Positions 1 through 8,600 of a stretch of DNA of 40,376 nucleotides are shown here, one piece after another; position 1 is the stretch's first letter, and each line of letters starts with the position of its first letter. The DNA comes from UBA1715 sp964346725. Its GTDB lineage: Bacteria > Bacteroidota > Bacteroidia > Bacteroidales > UBA1715. The stretch is from the NCBI GenBank assembly GCA_964346725.1, contig CAYFVM010000020.1:1-40376 (forward strand), written 5' to 3'. The notes under the pieces were generated by a model. That model saw only the letters and a program-made list of their open reading frames with translations, did no database searches and was not told where the DNA came from. Position numbers and translations under genes: made by a program.

Positions 1-170
1 ATATTTTCTTTCTCACAAGTGTTTTACTAAACTTTTTTTTCAATTCCTCCGTTTCGTCTTGAATATCAACGAAATAATTTTTTATTTATCCTTTATTTTG
101 CTGGATTTTAGTGATGTTTTTCGTTATCTACAGAGAGCAATTGAAGGTATAATTGCTTATTTTTTTCAAT

Positions 171-197
171 TTACAAAAAAACGGCTCTTTTTTGTAA
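171..197. repeat. AT-rich perfect inverted repeat
   Basis: Ten-base arms (TTACAAAAAA and TTTTTTGTAA) enclose a 7-nt loop. It lies about 65 bases past the stop of the minus-strand phosphatase gene, so it may be a weak terminator, but the stem is almost all A-T. The rest of bases 1-263 shows nothing I recognise. Confidence 0.35.
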
Positions 198-263
198 CTC
201 AAATGTGTTTGAAAATGACAAAAAAAACATAACACTATTTTACGTAAAAAGAGTATAACCTTT

Positions 264-1496
264 TTACTTGAAATCTATTCCCATTATGGAAATATCATCG
301 GTAAGTGGAGCAGCATCTACAAACTTATTCAATTCCGAACGAAGGAAAAAGACCACATCATCAACGGTTCCATCTATAGTAATAGCTCCTTCGAGTGGCA
401 CGGTTCCGAATGATTTCCCTTCTGCATTTTCCGATTCCGTTAGCCCATCGGTGTAGCACAATAGCCTGTCGCCTGGTTCTATGTGAATAGAGCCAACAAC
501 AACTTGCGGAATATTTTCAAGCATTCCTAAGCCTACGCATCCGGAAGAAAGATATAGCAAACTCAAGGATTGTTTTTGCAACAACAATGGAGGATTATGT
601 CCTGCATTTATATAATGTAACGTACGCGTTCTTCCATTGTATCGTGCCAAGAAGAATGTCACAAAGCGGTCACCTTGCGCATTTTTATAGACAATTTGAT
701 TCAAATCTCGCATAACATTTGTGAGTGGAATATTGTGCTGAAACAAAATATGCAAATTTGCCTGAAAGTTTGCCATCATGATTGCAGCGGAGATTCCTTT
801 ACCTGAAACATCGCCTATACAAAAACCATATTCTTCTTCGTTCATTTTCATAAAATCATAATAATCACCACCAACCAAAGAATATGGTTTGTAAAATGTA
901 GCGACATTAATATATGAATTTGATGGCAAAGAATCAGAAGTAGGAATCAACATTGTTTGCAACTTTGATGCAACCTCTAGCTCCTTTTTCAATAGTTCTT
1001 GTTGCAAAGAATTCTTGTATAACCGTTTGTTTTCAAGAGCAACAATTACAATATTTGAAAGAGTTTGAATTACACCAACATTTTGAAATACCTGAGAGCG
1101 AGACCAAAAATGGCGTGGTTCTTCCCCGCCAACAAGGACATATGCTAACGGATTTTTTTTATGAAACACCGGAATAATAATGTCAATATAACGAAGTAAT
1201 GGATTGACATTTTTTTTAACATCGGTCACGGTTGTATAACGCAACAATGCCGACGAAATTTCGCCGGCATTAGCAGTTACTATATCTGAAAAACCAACAG
1301 AAAGAACTTTTTCCCAATCTTCATTGACTATAAACACCGCTAAAGTTCGTACTTTCAATCCTTCGCAAAGGATTTCGCGGTATCTTTCCAATAAATCGTG
1401 AGCCGAATCGTTCGTATTGATAGCCTGCGTTATTTCCAACAACGAATTAAGCTTGAATTCAGCCAATTTGACTTTGTTTCGTTGCAGACCAAACAT
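264..1496 (-). CDS. SpoIIE/RsbU-type PP2C serine phosphatase with N-terminal sensor region
   Basis: Predicted cytoplasmic serine/threonine phosphatase of the PPM/SpoIIE family, which usually dephosphorylates anti-anti-sigma (STAS) proteins in partner-switching pathways. Residues about 1-155 look like a GAF-type sensor and lead through a helical linker (about 158-182, ending ASKLQTMLIP) to the catalytic domain. Catalytic motifs are intact: VGGDYYDF (208-215), GDVSGKGISAA (228-238), NAGHNPPLL, PGDRLLCYTDGLTES and the terminal DD (400-401), which supply the metal-binding acidic residues. The gene starts 26 bases after efp and is probably co-transcribed with it. No anti-sigma kinase or STAS partner lies in the window, so the target is unknown. 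The GAF assignment is by general resemblance; the phosphatase call is firm. Confidence 0.9.
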   Translation of the reverse strand: MFGLQRNKVKLAEFKLNSLLEITQAINTNDSAHDLLERYREILCEGLKVRTLAVFIVNEDWEKVLSVGFSDIVTANAGEISSALLRYTTVTDVKKNVNPLLRYIDIIIPVFHKKNPLAYVLVGGEEPRHFWSRSQVFQNVGVIQTLSNIVIVALENKRLYKNSLQQELLKKELEVASKLQTMLIPTSDSLPSNSYINVATFYKPYSLVGGDYYDFMKMNEEEYGFCIGDVSGKGISAAIMMANFQANLHILFQHNIPLTNVMRDLNQIVYKNAQGDRFVTFFLARYNGRTRTLHYINAGHNPPLLLQKQSLSLLYLSSGCVGLGMLENIPQVVVGSIHIEPGDRLLCYTDGLTESENAEGKSFGTVPLEGAITIDGTVDDVVFFLRSELNKFVDAAPLTDDISIMGIDFK

Positions 1497-1522
1497 AGGC
1501 TCACATAGTTCTCTGTTATATT

Positions 1523-2086
1523 TTATTTTACACGTTCTTTATATGAACCATCTGTTGTATCAATTTTGATTTTGTCACCTGTATTGATAAACAATGGAAC
1601 ACGGACTTCGGCACCTGTTTCAACTGTAGCAGGTTTCATAGCGTTAGTAGCAGTATCGCCTTTTACGCCAGGTTCAGTGTATGTTATTTCCAAAACAACC
1701 ATTTGAGGCATTTCGGCGAACAATAAAGTTTCTGTAGAAGCATCAAAAACAGCATCAACCACATCACCTTCTTTCATAAAATCAACTCCGATAACCAAAT
1801 CATGGGTCACATTGATTTGTTCAAAATTTTCTTGATTCATGAACACGTAGTCTGCTCCTTCTTGATATAAATATTGATATGGACGGTGCTCAACACGTAC
1901 GTCTTCCAATTTTTCACCGATATTGAATCGACGTTCCAATACTCGGCCTGTTACTACGTCTTTGAGTGTTGTACGCATAATTGTATTTCCCTTGCCTGGT
2001 TTTACATGCAAAAATTCTACACATACATAGATTTTGCCATCCATACGAATGCAAACTCCCTTTTTAATGTCTTGTGAGTTAATCAT
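1523..2086 (-). CDS. efp: Elongation factor P
   Basis: Translation factor that binds stalled ribosomes between the P and E sites and stimulates bond formation at polyproline stretches. The 187-residue length is normal. The N-terminal KOW-like domain carries the conserved loop HVKPGKGNT, with the tip lysine at residue 32, equivalent to Lys34 of E. coli EF-P; whether it is modified here cannot be told. Two OB-fold domains follow, with a typical C-terminal stretch (VPLFINTGDKIKIDT). The ATG is preceded by a good Bacteroidota -7 element. It is the first gene of an apparent two-gene unit with the downstream SpoIIE-type phosphatase. Confidence 0.97.
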   Translation of the reverse strand: MINSQDIKKGVCIRMDGKIYVCVEFLHVKPGKGNTIMRTTLKDVVTGRVLERRFNIGEKLEDVRVEHRPYQYLYQEGADYVFMNQENFEQINVTHDLVIGVDFMKEGDVVDAVFDASTETLLFAEMPQMVVLEITYTEPGVKGDTATNAMKPATVETGAEVRVPLFINTGDKIKIDTTDGSYKERVK

Positions 2087-2131
2087 ACTATTCTTACTAT
2101 TCTATTGTTAGAAAATCTTTTTGTTTGATTG

Positions 2132-2139
2132 CAAAAATA
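2132..2139 (-). promoter_or_regulatory. Bacteroidota -7 element upstream of efp
   Basis: Reads TATTTTTG on the minus strand, an exact fit to TAnnTTTG. The -33 region is not a clear TTTG. It would give a leader of roughly 40 nt before the efp ATG. Confidence 0.5.
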
Positions 2140-2193
2140 AAAAAAAAAGGCAATTAGACATTACTAATTACCATTTATTACGTGAAGTGCCTA

Positions 2194-2955
2194 TTATTTT
2201 TTAACCTTCGATACCGGATATTTTATGCCGGAATATTCAATCAAATCGCACTTGATAGAGCCAATTAGCACATCGAATTCGGCACGAAGCGGAAGCATAT
2301 TTTCATCGTCGCTCACCCAAAAACGAACATCATCAGGATCATCGAACACACGTCCGGTTTCTACCACCGGTTGAAATTTAAGCGCATTGAACGTACCTAA
2401 TTTCGTGGTGACTTTACTTTTTCCTTTATAAATAACTTGAAATTTAAAAATTTCGTCGGCGAAGAAAATAGTGGTAGTCAACGTATCATTGTATTTCATG
2501 TTGCGAAAGCCTGTTTTACGCATTTTATACAAACTTGATATAATGTCATAAACCTCTTTGGGAACCGAAACTTCTCCGTTTTTCTTACTGTTAACCGTAT
2601 TATTTTTGTGATTATACATCACCTCGTCATAGTATTTATAACTATTCTCTTTAATGTTACGTATAGCTTTGCTTGGTTTGCAGGATTCCGGATCGAAATA
2701 ACTTTCGTACACGTCATCCATGTTAAGAAACCAACGAACCATACCCACTGTTTTGGCTGTTGCCTTTGAATGGAATGAGCCGGAGCTTGTTTTATCCAAA
2801 GTAATAACTGCTTCACCGCCGTCTATAAGGCCATAGAATAAACGATAACGTAGTTTTTCTCCCGAAGAATATGGACATGACTGTGTAGTAGTTTGTCCTG
2901 TTATCATAGCACAATATATCATTGCCAATGAGAATGTGATTACGAACCTTTTCAT
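2194..2955 (-). CDS. DUF3108 family secreted/periplasmic protein
   Basis: A 253-residue protein of the DUF3108 family, common in Bacteroidota and of unknown function. The ATG at 2955 is chosen because the longer frame begins with TTG, an AAGG ribosome site sits just upstream, and the protein then opens with a clean signal peptide (MKRFVITFSLAMIYCAMITG). The mature part begins SCPYSSGEKLRYRLFYGL, the family hallmark, followed by beta-rich sequence expected to form a barrel-like or lipocalin-like fold. It lies 41 bases downstream of an ABC-2 permease gene on the same strand and may be co-transcribed, which could link it to envelope export, but that is inference. Confidence 0.8.
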   Translation of the reverse strand: MKRFVITFSLAMIYCAMITGQTTTQSCPYSSGEKLRYRLFYGLIDGGEAVITLDKTSSGSFHSKATAKTVGMVRWFLNMDDVYESYFDPESCKPSKAIRNIKENSYKYYDEVMYNHKNNTVNSKKNGEVSVPKEVYDIISSLYKMRKTGFRNMKYNDTLTTTIFFADEIFKFQVIYKGKSKVTTKLGTFNALKFQPVVETGRVFDDPDDVRFWVSDDENMLPLRAEFDVLIGSIKCDLIEYSGIKYPVSKVKK

Positions 2956-2996
2956 ACCTTTATTTTTTTCTACACTATCCAATGATTATACCAAAG

Positions 2997-4367
2997 TTAT
3001 TTTTGTTTTGTATTTGAACCTAAAAGCATTCGTATTATGGCTTTAAATGAAGGTTTATTACCATACATTAAGATTCCAGATCTATAAAGTTTCGTAGCCA
3101 ACAATAAGGCCAATACACAAAACAAAAGCAAAAGCGCTACTGAAAGTGTCACCTGTAAATAAGGAATACCAAAAGGTAAGCGTGCCATCATTGCAATGGG
3201 CGAGGTAAAAGGTATGATTGATAGCCAAAATGACAACGATCCATTGGGGTCGGAAACAATAAGTGGAAGTAATAAAAGCGGAAGAATAAGCGGCACCGTA
3301 ACCGGTATCACAAACTGCTGTGTTTCAGTATCTTGATCAGACATAGCGCCTATTGCGGCAAAAATTGCAGCATACAGCAAATAACCGAATATAAAGAAGA
3401 ACACAAACGCTGTAAGCATTACGAGCCAATTTACCCCATCTAATGTTTGAAATAAATCTACGGCATACGTCATTGAAAGTGAACTTGGAGCCATAACCTT
3501 TGCGGCTGCAGCATCAGAACCGATTGTTGCTGCCATTTCCGGCAACTCCGACGGTACGTATGGTTCCGGGAATAATATATATTGAGCACCGGTTACAAGC
3601 CCCAACGTCAACCCTACCCACAAAACAAATTGTAACAAACCAACACTTCCAATACCTATAATTTTACCGGTCATGAATTGCACCGGTTTTACCGACGATA
3701 TAATAATTTCAACCACACGATTGGTTTTCTCTTCTACCACACCGCGCAATATTGCAATGCCATACATAAGTATGAATAGATATATCACAGTAACGAACGA
3801 CAACGCCACCACGTTTTTCTTTTCGAATGACGACTCGTTTTCTATAGTTTCTCCTGTTGCATTCCATTTTTGCACGCCGACAAACACCGGAGTTGAAACT
3901 TTTCCAATGGTTTCCGGCGAAACATTTTCATGAAGCAGAGCCATATACTCCAAATCACGGCGCAGGGCGTATCCCACGTAGGCTTTTAAAGCCTCATCAA
4001 CCCACACATTTGAGTACAAAATCACCGAATTGGAATTGTAGATATTATTGGGGATAAACAACACCGCATCGAATCCGGAATTGACAAAATCTTTACTTAA
4101 TTCATCAACAGTAGCATTTACCACCACGGTAAACTTGTACGGACCAAAATCTTTGAGTGTATACCCTAGCAAATTTGATTCGTCAACAATAGCAACACGT
4201 TTCTCACTATTTTGCTCATATTTTTCTATAAGCAAGGGAACAATCAGCACACCAGCAAGAAACAACGGGCCGAGCAACGTCATAATAATGAACGACTTGC
4301 TTCGAATACGAGAAAGAAATTCTCGTTTGCATATTGTACCTATTTTACCCATGTTGTTCCGATTCAT
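2997..4367 (-). CDS. ABC-2 type transporter permease (NatB-like)
   Basis: Membrane subunit of an ABC exporter, 456 residues. The architecture is that of NatB/ABC2_membrane_3 proteins: a cytoplasmic N-terminus (CKREFLSRIRSKSF) and first membrane helix (about 25-47), a large extracytoplasmic domain to about residue 185, then a cluster of membrane helices to about 425. The region GVVEEKTNRVVEIIISSVKP, between helices, is the conserved coupling segment of the family. The start overlaps the end of the ATPase gene by 23 bases; an internal ATG at 4352 (residue 6) would shorten the overlap to 8 bases and is equally possible. Substrate is unknown; family members include sodium and drug exporters. Confidence 0.9.
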   Translation of the reverse strand: MNRNNMGKIGTICKREFLSRIRSKSFIIMTLLGPLFLAGVLIVPLLIEKYEQNSEKRVAIVDESNLLGYTLKDFGPYKFTVVVNATVDELSKDFVNSGFDAVLFIPNNIYNSNSVILYSNVWVDEALKAYVGYALRRDLEYMALLHENVSPETIGKVSTPVFVGVQKWNATGETIENESSFEKKNVVALSFVTVIYLFILMYGIAILRGVVEEKTNRVVEIIISSVKPVQFMTGKIIGIGSVGLLQFVLWVGLTLGLVTGAQYILFPEPYVPSELPEMAATIGSDAAAAKVMAPSSLSMTYAVDLFQTLDGVNWLVMLTAFVFFFIFGYLLYAAIFAAIGAMSDQDTETQQFVIPVTVPLILPLLLLPLIVSDPNGSLSFWLSIIPFTSPIAMMARLPFGIPYLQVTLSVALLLLFCVLALLLATKLYRSGILMYGNKPSFKAIIRMLLGSNTKQK

Positions 4368-5277
4368 TATATTTTTCCACAGCCCGAATAAAAATATCGT
4401 TCATGCTTGGCACTATTGGTTTGAACGAACAAATAGAACCCGATTTCATAAGATATTGCAACACATCGTTTAGAGCAACATCTTGCAACAACTCAAATTC
4501 CACCGTAGTGGTATCATCTTTCGCAGTCTGTTGTAGCATTTTAAACGAAGGTGTAAGCGTGGTAAGCAACGAATTGTAATATCCTTTGAAAACAACTTCA
4601 AATTTATTGCTTGCATACCTATTCCGAACTTCAGCAACCGAGCCGTTGAGGATTTGTTTTGATTTGTGAATAAGAGAAATCTCATCGCACATTTCGTCAA
4701 CCGAATTCATGTTGTGAGTTGAAAGCAAAATAGTCGTTCCCGACTCTTTCAAACGGAGTATTTCATTTTTGATTATTTGTGCATTCACCGGATCGAATCC
4801 GCTAAATGGCTCATCAAGAACGAGTAGCGACGGGCGATGAAGCACGGTAGCAATAAACTGCACTTTCTGCTGCATACCTTTTGACAATTCCTCAACGCAT
4901 TTGTGACGCCATGAGCCTATCTCCAATCTATCATACCACTGATTGAGTTCTTCTTTTGCCAACCGCGAATTCATGCCTTTGAGCGAAGCAAAATAAAGAA
5001 TTTGCTCGTCAACACGCATTTTCTTGTAAAGTCCACGTTCTTCGGGCAAATAGCCAATGCGTTCCACGTCTGAAGACTGTAGCGGATTGCCGTCGATTGT
5101 AATAGAACCGGAGTCGGGGAGCAAAATCTGGTTGAGAATTCTGATGAAAGTAGTCTTTCCTGCACCGTTGGGACCGAGCAATCCAAATACCTTTCCATTT
5201 GAAATTTCAAGACTCACATCGTCAAGAGCGAAGGAATTAACAAATTTTTTCGTAATATGTTGTGCAGAAACTATCAT
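4345..5277 (-). CDS. ABC transporter ATP-binding protein (NatA-like)
   Basis: ATPase partner of the overlapping permease, 310 residues. It contains Walker A GPNGAGKTT (from about residue 35), Q-loop YLPEERGLYKKM, signature LSKGMQQKVQ, Walker B LLVLDEPFSGFDP and the H-loop LSTHNM. The EERGLY sequence and a C-terminal extension of about 90 residues are typical of NatA-like ATPases. The frame is open upstream to 5490, but homology begins at MIVSAQHITKKF, so I start at 5277; the extra 71 codons overlap the promoter of the divergent lipoprotein gene. A TATTTTTG element at 5286-5293 would give an almost leaderless message. The substrate is unknown. Confidence 0.92.
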   Translation of the reverse strand: MIVSAQHITKKFVNSFALDDVSLEISNGKVFGLLGPNGAGKTTFIRILNQILLPDSGSITIDGNPLQSSDVERIGYLPEERGLYKKMRVDEQILYFASLKGMNSRLAKEELNQWYDRLEIGSWRHKCVEELSKGMQQKVQFIATVLHRPSLLVLDEPFSGFDPVNAQIIKNEILRLKESGTTILLSTHNMNSVDEMCDEISLIHKSKQILNGSVAEVRNRYASNKFEVVFKGYYNSLLTTLTPSFKMLQQTAKDDTTTVEFELLQDVALNDVLQYLMKSGSICSFKPIVPSMNDIFIRAVEKYNESEQHG

Positions 5278-5338
5278 ATTTGTCGCAAAAATAGGAAATG
5301 TTATGGTATTTTGCTGTGTTATTTTTATATTTTCTCTA

Positions 5339-5370
5339 TTTGCTTTTTTCAAGAAAAAAAGACATCTTTG
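5339..5370 (+). promoter_or_regulatory. Bacteroidota -33/-7 promoter for the lipoprotein gene
   Basis: TTTG at 5339-5342, a 20-base spacer and CATCTTTG at 5363-5370, one mismatch from TAnnTTTG. Predicted transcription start is about 5377, giving a leader of roughly 20 nt before the ATG at 5399. Confidence 0.6.
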
Positions 5371-5398
5371 CACTAGTAAACAATTAAACTTAAATGAT

Positions 5399-5830
5399 AT
5401 GAAAAAAATCTTTTTAGGTCTTTTGACTATTCTAGGGATGGCATTTTTCTTTACAGCATGTAACAAGGATGAGGATAATACTGTAACCACAGAACAATCA
5501 TCCGCAACAGAAAGTGGGAAAAGTTTGTACGATTCTTATCAAGAATATAGTGCAATAGAAGGAACAACCACTGAGGACAATTTAAAAAAAGCATCTGCTG
5601 CGTTATCATTATATAATTCATACAATGCGTATAACAAAAACAAAGAAGATAGCGAATGGGTAAAAGAATTTGCTTCTTCAGCAGTATATGCTATTGCCGA
5701 TGCCAAAAAAGAAGAGGTAAAAACAAGCCTCATAACTAAGCTAAGTTCTGAGACAGGTGTTAAAGGAAGTACTGTTGAAGGCGTTGCAACCTTAGTACAA
5801 GGCTTAAGTACTATTTTTGGAAATCAATAA
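5399..5830 (+). CDS. Small predicted lipoprotein, function unknown
   Basis: 143-residue protein not assigned to a family. It opens with MKKIFLGLLTILGMAFFFTAC, a lipoprotein signal with Cys21 in a lipobox-like FFTAC context. It is followed by acidic residues (NKDED), a sequence that in Bacteroidota often directs lipoproteins to the cell surface. The remainder is rich in Ser, Thr, Glu and Lys and is predicted mostly helical (SLYDSYQEYSAIEG; LYNSYNAYNKNKEDSEW), with the SLYDSY/LYNSYN pattern repeated about 40 residues apart. The frame continues upstream to 5057 but this start coincides with the signal sequence and lies just after a good promoter. It has its own terminator and appears monocistronic. 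Confidence 0.8.
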   Translation: MKKIFLGLLTILGMAFFFTACNKDEDNTVTTEQSSATESGKSLYDSYQEYSAIEGTTTEDNLKKASAALSLYNSYNAYNKNKEDSEWVKEFASSAVYAIADAKKEEVKTSLITKLSSETGVKGSTVEGVATLVQGLSTIFGNQ

Positions 5831-5846
5831 AAACGTATCATTTTAA

Positions 5847-5883
5847 GAAAAAGTCCGAGGGTTATTCTTCGGACTTTTTTTTG
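5847..5883 (+). terminator. Rho-independent terminator after the lipoprotein gene
   Basis: The stem AAAGTCCGA(G) / (C)TTCGGACTTT encloses a short loop and is followed by a run of T. It ends the lipoprotein transcript about 20 bases after its stop codon. Confidence 0.85.
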
Positions 5884-5926
5884 TAATAAATTCTCTTGCA
5901 AACGTAACAACAATAGAAAAAGATTG

Positions 5927-5934
5927 TATGTTTG
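5927..5934 (+). promoter_or_regulatory. Bacteroidota -7 element before the GNAT/ATP-grasp cassette
   Basis: TATGTTTG matches TAnnTTTG exactly. No clear -33 TTTG lies at the expected distance. It would give a leader of about 27 nt before the ATG at 5968. Confidence 0.45.
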
Positions 5935-5967
5935 TGATAAGGAATAAAGAATACGGATACAAACGTA

Positions 5968-6474
5968 ATGGACGACATAGAAATTACAGAGGTCTCAACA
6001 GCAGACGTTTCTGAAATCCAAACAATTGCAGAAATTGCATTTCCCCAAACATATGTCGCTATTCTTTCCCAAGAACAAATCGACTACATGATGAACTGGA
6101 TGTACAGCACAGAAAGTCTCATAAAACAAATGCAAGAAGGCAACACATTTTTTGTAGCACGCACAAAAACAAAAACGGTTGGATTCATAAGCATTCGCCC
6201 TGACGAAAAGGATTTGTACCATATAGAAAAAATCTACATTTTGCCGAACTTTCAAAAAAAGCATATAGGAGTACTTTTATTTGCCAAAGCAAAAGACTAC
6301 GCAATACAAGCTAATAACAATAAACCTCTACGAATACAACTTAACGTAAACCGGAACAATCCGGCTGTATCTTTTTACAAAAAAATAGGAATGCATGTGG
6401 CTGAAACCGTTGATAAAGAAATTGGCAACGGATTTCAAATGAACGACTACATTATGGAAATAGAAGTTAAATAA
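5968..6474 (+). CDS. GNAT family N-acetyltransferase (first of two flanking an ATP-grasp gene)
   Basis: 168-residue protein with the GNAT fold, predicted to move an acyl group from acyl-CoA to an amine. The acetyl-CoA loop is recognisable around residues 90-105 (IEKIYILPNFQKKHIGVLLF), where the usual R/Q-x-x-G-x-G/A pyrophosphate loop reads QKKHIG. The C-terminal NRNNPAVSFYKKIGM is the typical beta-6/alpha-4 segment. Closest in general look are RimI/WecD-like or spermidine/amine acetyltransferases; the substrate cannot be read. It lies 61 bases upstream of an RLAN/ATP-grasp ligase gene, and a second GNAT gene overlaps the far end of that gene, which suggests one pathway. Confidence 0.88.
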   Translation: MDDIEITEVSTADVSEIQTIAEIAFPQTYVAILSQEQIDYMMNWMYSTESLIKQMQEGNTFFVARTKTKTVGFISIRPDEKDLYHIEKIYILPNFQKKHIGVLLFAKAKDYAIQANNNKPLRIQLNVNRNNPAVSFYKKIGMHVAETVDKEIGNGFQMNDYIMEIEVK

Positions 6475-6535
6475 GCATGTATTCTAAAAATCACAACAAC
6501 AATAAACCTCAAACACATAAATCGCAAGAAACGAA

Positions 6536-8014
6536 ATGAGTAACGTTTTTATAATCCTCAACAGCCTTGATGAATGGAGACCGTACTACGAAACCGAAAG
6601 TATACTTACCATCAATGATTATTTACAACATCATTATGAAGGTGGTCATCCAAGATTGATTATCAATCTTGCAGATAGTTATTCGTATAATTCCAAAGGC
6701 TACTACTGCTCTTTATTAGCTCAAGCGCGTGGTCACAAAGTAATTCCCGCTATTGACACCATAAACAAAATAGAAACGGGAACGGGTGTGCGCATGAACA
6801 ATGCATTACAAAAGATTTGTAATCAGTGGATTACAAAAAATAACATAACAAAACCGCTATGGCATTTAAATATATACTTTGGTACGTGTGCCGAGAAAGG
6901 ACTTGAAAAAATTGCTCACTTTATTTTCGACAACTATCCTTGTCCGCTGCTTCGCGTTACGTTCAACAATCATTCAAGGAATCAGATTGAAAACATACAA
7001 ACTCTTCCGTTGAGCGAACTCACCGAGAAAGAGCAAGACTATTTTGCCAACGCTCTTGACAATTTCAACAAAAAAGTATGGCGTGCTCCTCGTTCTTCTC
7101 GTCCAGCGCGCTACAATTTGGCAATACTCTACGACCCACAGGAAAAATTTCCACCGAGTGACAAGCAAGCATTGCAAAAATTTTTGGAAGTAGCAAAGAA
7201 AATGAGCATTCATGCAGAACTCATCACCGAAGAAGAATCAACTCGATTGATGGAATTTGATGCATTATTTATCCGCACAACCACCTCATTGAACCACTAC
7301 ACATTCCATTGGGCGCAAATTGCGGCACAAAACAACATGCCAGTCATTGACGATCCAATTTCAATAATAAAATGTACCAACAAAGTATATCTCTGCGAAT
7401 TATTTGAAAAAGCGAAAATACCTGCACCGAAATCAATTCTACTCTTTAGAGATGACAACAAAGAAAATACATTCGAAGAAATCTCAGAAAAATTAGGGGC
7501 TCCTTTTATCTTAAAAATACCTGATGGGTCATTTTCTATTGGAATGCACAAAGTTTCGAACGAAGAAGAACTTAAATCGGCACTTGAAGGCATATTCAAA
7601 GAGTCTGCAATTTTGTTGGCACAAGAATTTACCCCCACCGAATTTGATTGGAGAATTGGAATACTAGACGGTGAACCCTTGTTCGCATGCAAATATTACA
7701 TGGCTAAAGGGCATTGGCAGATATACAACCATTCCGTTACCGGTAAAAATTTATGTGGAAAATGGGAAACCATTCCTATATATAAAGTGCCATCAAAAGT
7801 GCTTGACACTGCAACAAAAGCAGCAGCTCTTATTGGTAAAGGTTTGTATGGCGTTGACCTCAAAGTTGTTGACGGCAAAGCTATGGTTATAGAAATCAAC
7901 GATAACCCAAGCATAGAGCACGACGTAGAAGACGAGGTGTTGGGTGATGAATTGTACTACCGCATACTCAACTACTTTGTACATCAACTCAATAAAGTTC
8001 ATGCGTCACGATGA
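6536..8014 (+). CDS. RimK-like ATP-grasp ligase with N-terminal RLAN domain
   Basis: 492-residue predicted carboxylate-amine ligase. Residues about 1-195 resemble the RLAN domain (RimK-like ATP-grasp N-terminal), with the conserved SYNSKGYYCSLLAQARGHKV and WHLNIYFGTC segments. Residues about 205-480 form an ATP-grasp domain: pre-grasp DALFIRTTTSLNHYTF, phosphate-contacting lysine in PFILKIPDGSFSIGMHKV, adenine-binding AQEFTPTEFDWRIG, and the metal-binding DLK...EINDNPS (Glu453 and Asn455). Family members ligate amino acids to carboxylates of peptides or small molecules; RimK itself adds glutamates to ribosomal protein S6. Its stop overlaps the next GNAT start (ATGA), showing tight coupling. 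The in vivo substrate is unknown. Confidence 0.88.
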   Translation: MSNVFIILNSLDEWRPYYETESILTINDYLQHHYEGGHPRLIINLADSYSYNSKGYYCSLLAQARGHKVIPAIDTINKIETGTGVRMNNALQKICNQWITKNNITKPLWHLNIYFGTCAEKGLEKIAHFIFDNYPCPLLRVTFNNHSRNQIENIQTLPLSELTEKEQDYFANALDNFNKKVWRAPRSSRPARYNLAILYDPQEKFPPSDKQALQKFLEVAKKMSIHAELITEEESTRLMEFDALFIRTTTSLNHYTFHWAQIAAQNNMPVIDDPISIIKCTNKVYLCELFEKAKIPAPKSILLFRDDNKENTFEEISEKLGAPFILKIPDGSFSIGMHKVSNEEELKSALEGIFKESAILLAQEFTPTEFDWRIGILDGEPLFACKYYMAKGHWQIYNHSVTGKNLCGKWETIPIYKVPSKVLDTATKAAALIGKGLYGVDLKVVDGKAMVIEINDNPSIEHDVEDEVLGDELYYRILNYFVHQLNKVHASR

Positions 8015-8463
8015 CAAATAAACCCACCATTCGAAAAGCCGAAAAAATCGACTTAGAAGCAATAGTAGCAATAGAAAACGAGAGTTTCCCCGAAGACAAT
8101 TTTTTGAGATGCGAATTGCGTTATTTGATTGAAAAAAGTATCATTGGTTGCTATGTAGTAGAGCAAAATTCTGAAATATTGGCATACACGTCGTTGCTTT
8201 CCCGGAGTAATGCGAAAAACCTACGACTCTATTCTATTGCAGTTGCTCGCAAAGCACGAGGTCAACATATTGGGCAAATGCTCATGACATTTATAGTAGA
8301 AAGAGCACAACAACTTGGATTAACTCGTGTAACTCTTGAAGTCAAACCGTCAAACTCATCGGCTATTGCACTATACCAAAAGAACGGTTTTGAAACTTGC
8401 GGCCAAAAAGAGAACTATTATCATGACGGTTCTTTCGCCATTTGCATGAGAAAAAATCTTTAA
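8011..8463 (+). CDS. GNAT family N-acetyltransferase (RimI-like)
   Basis: 150-residue acetyltransferase. The acetyl-CoA loop is clear: LYSIAVARKARGQHIGQMLM (about residues 70-90), with the R/Q-x-x-G-x-G/A pattern reading RGQHIG, and LEVKPSNSSAIALYQKNGF is the canonical C-terminal GNAT segment, very like RimI. RimI acetylates the N-terminus of ribosomal protein S18, but the ATGA overlap with the ATP-grasp gene makes translational coupling and a dedicated role in that pathway more likely than a housekeeping one. That is inference; a true rimI cannot be excluded because no second copy is visible for comparison. Confidence 0.88.
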   Translation: MTNKPTIRKAEKIDLEAIVAIENESFPEDNFLRCELRYLIEKSIIGCYVVEQNSEILAYTSLLSRSNAKNLRLYSIAVARKARGQHIGQMLMTFIVERAQQLGLTRVTLEVKPSNSSAIALYQKNGFETCGQKENYYHDGSFAICMRKNL

Positions 8464-8547
8464 TCCATACCACAATAGAAAATTTCACCCAAATATTCAA
8501 TTAAAAAGACAATGCACTGCTTATTTACACTATTTTGATAAAAAAGT

Positions 8548-8578
8548 TTTGCCGTTCATAAAAATAGAAGTTAGTTTG
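8548..8578 (+). promoter_or_regulatory. Bacteroidota-type promoter before the hemolysin III gene
   Basis: TTTG at 8548-8551, a 19-base spacer and TTAGTTTG at 8571-8578, one mismatch from TAnnTTTG. Leader to the ATG at 8601 would be about 16 nt. Confidence 0.5.
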
Positions 8579-8600
8579 TACCCAACAAATAAGAGAAGAA

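Noticed and set aside
5057..5398. Upstream extension of the lipoprotein frame on the plus strand
   Set aside because: It lies antisense to the conserved Walker A region of the ABC ATPase and would bury the lipoprotein signal peptide inside a longer protein.
4345..5490. 381-residue version of the ABC ATPase
   Set aside because: The first 71 residues are low-complexity, lack family resemblance and overlap the divergent lipoprotein promoter; homology starts at the ATG at 5277.
8011..8463. Housekeeping rimI assignment
   Set aside because: The sequence is RimI-like, but the ATGA overlap with the ATP-grasp gene makes a pathway-specific role more likely; left as a GNAT without a gene symbol.
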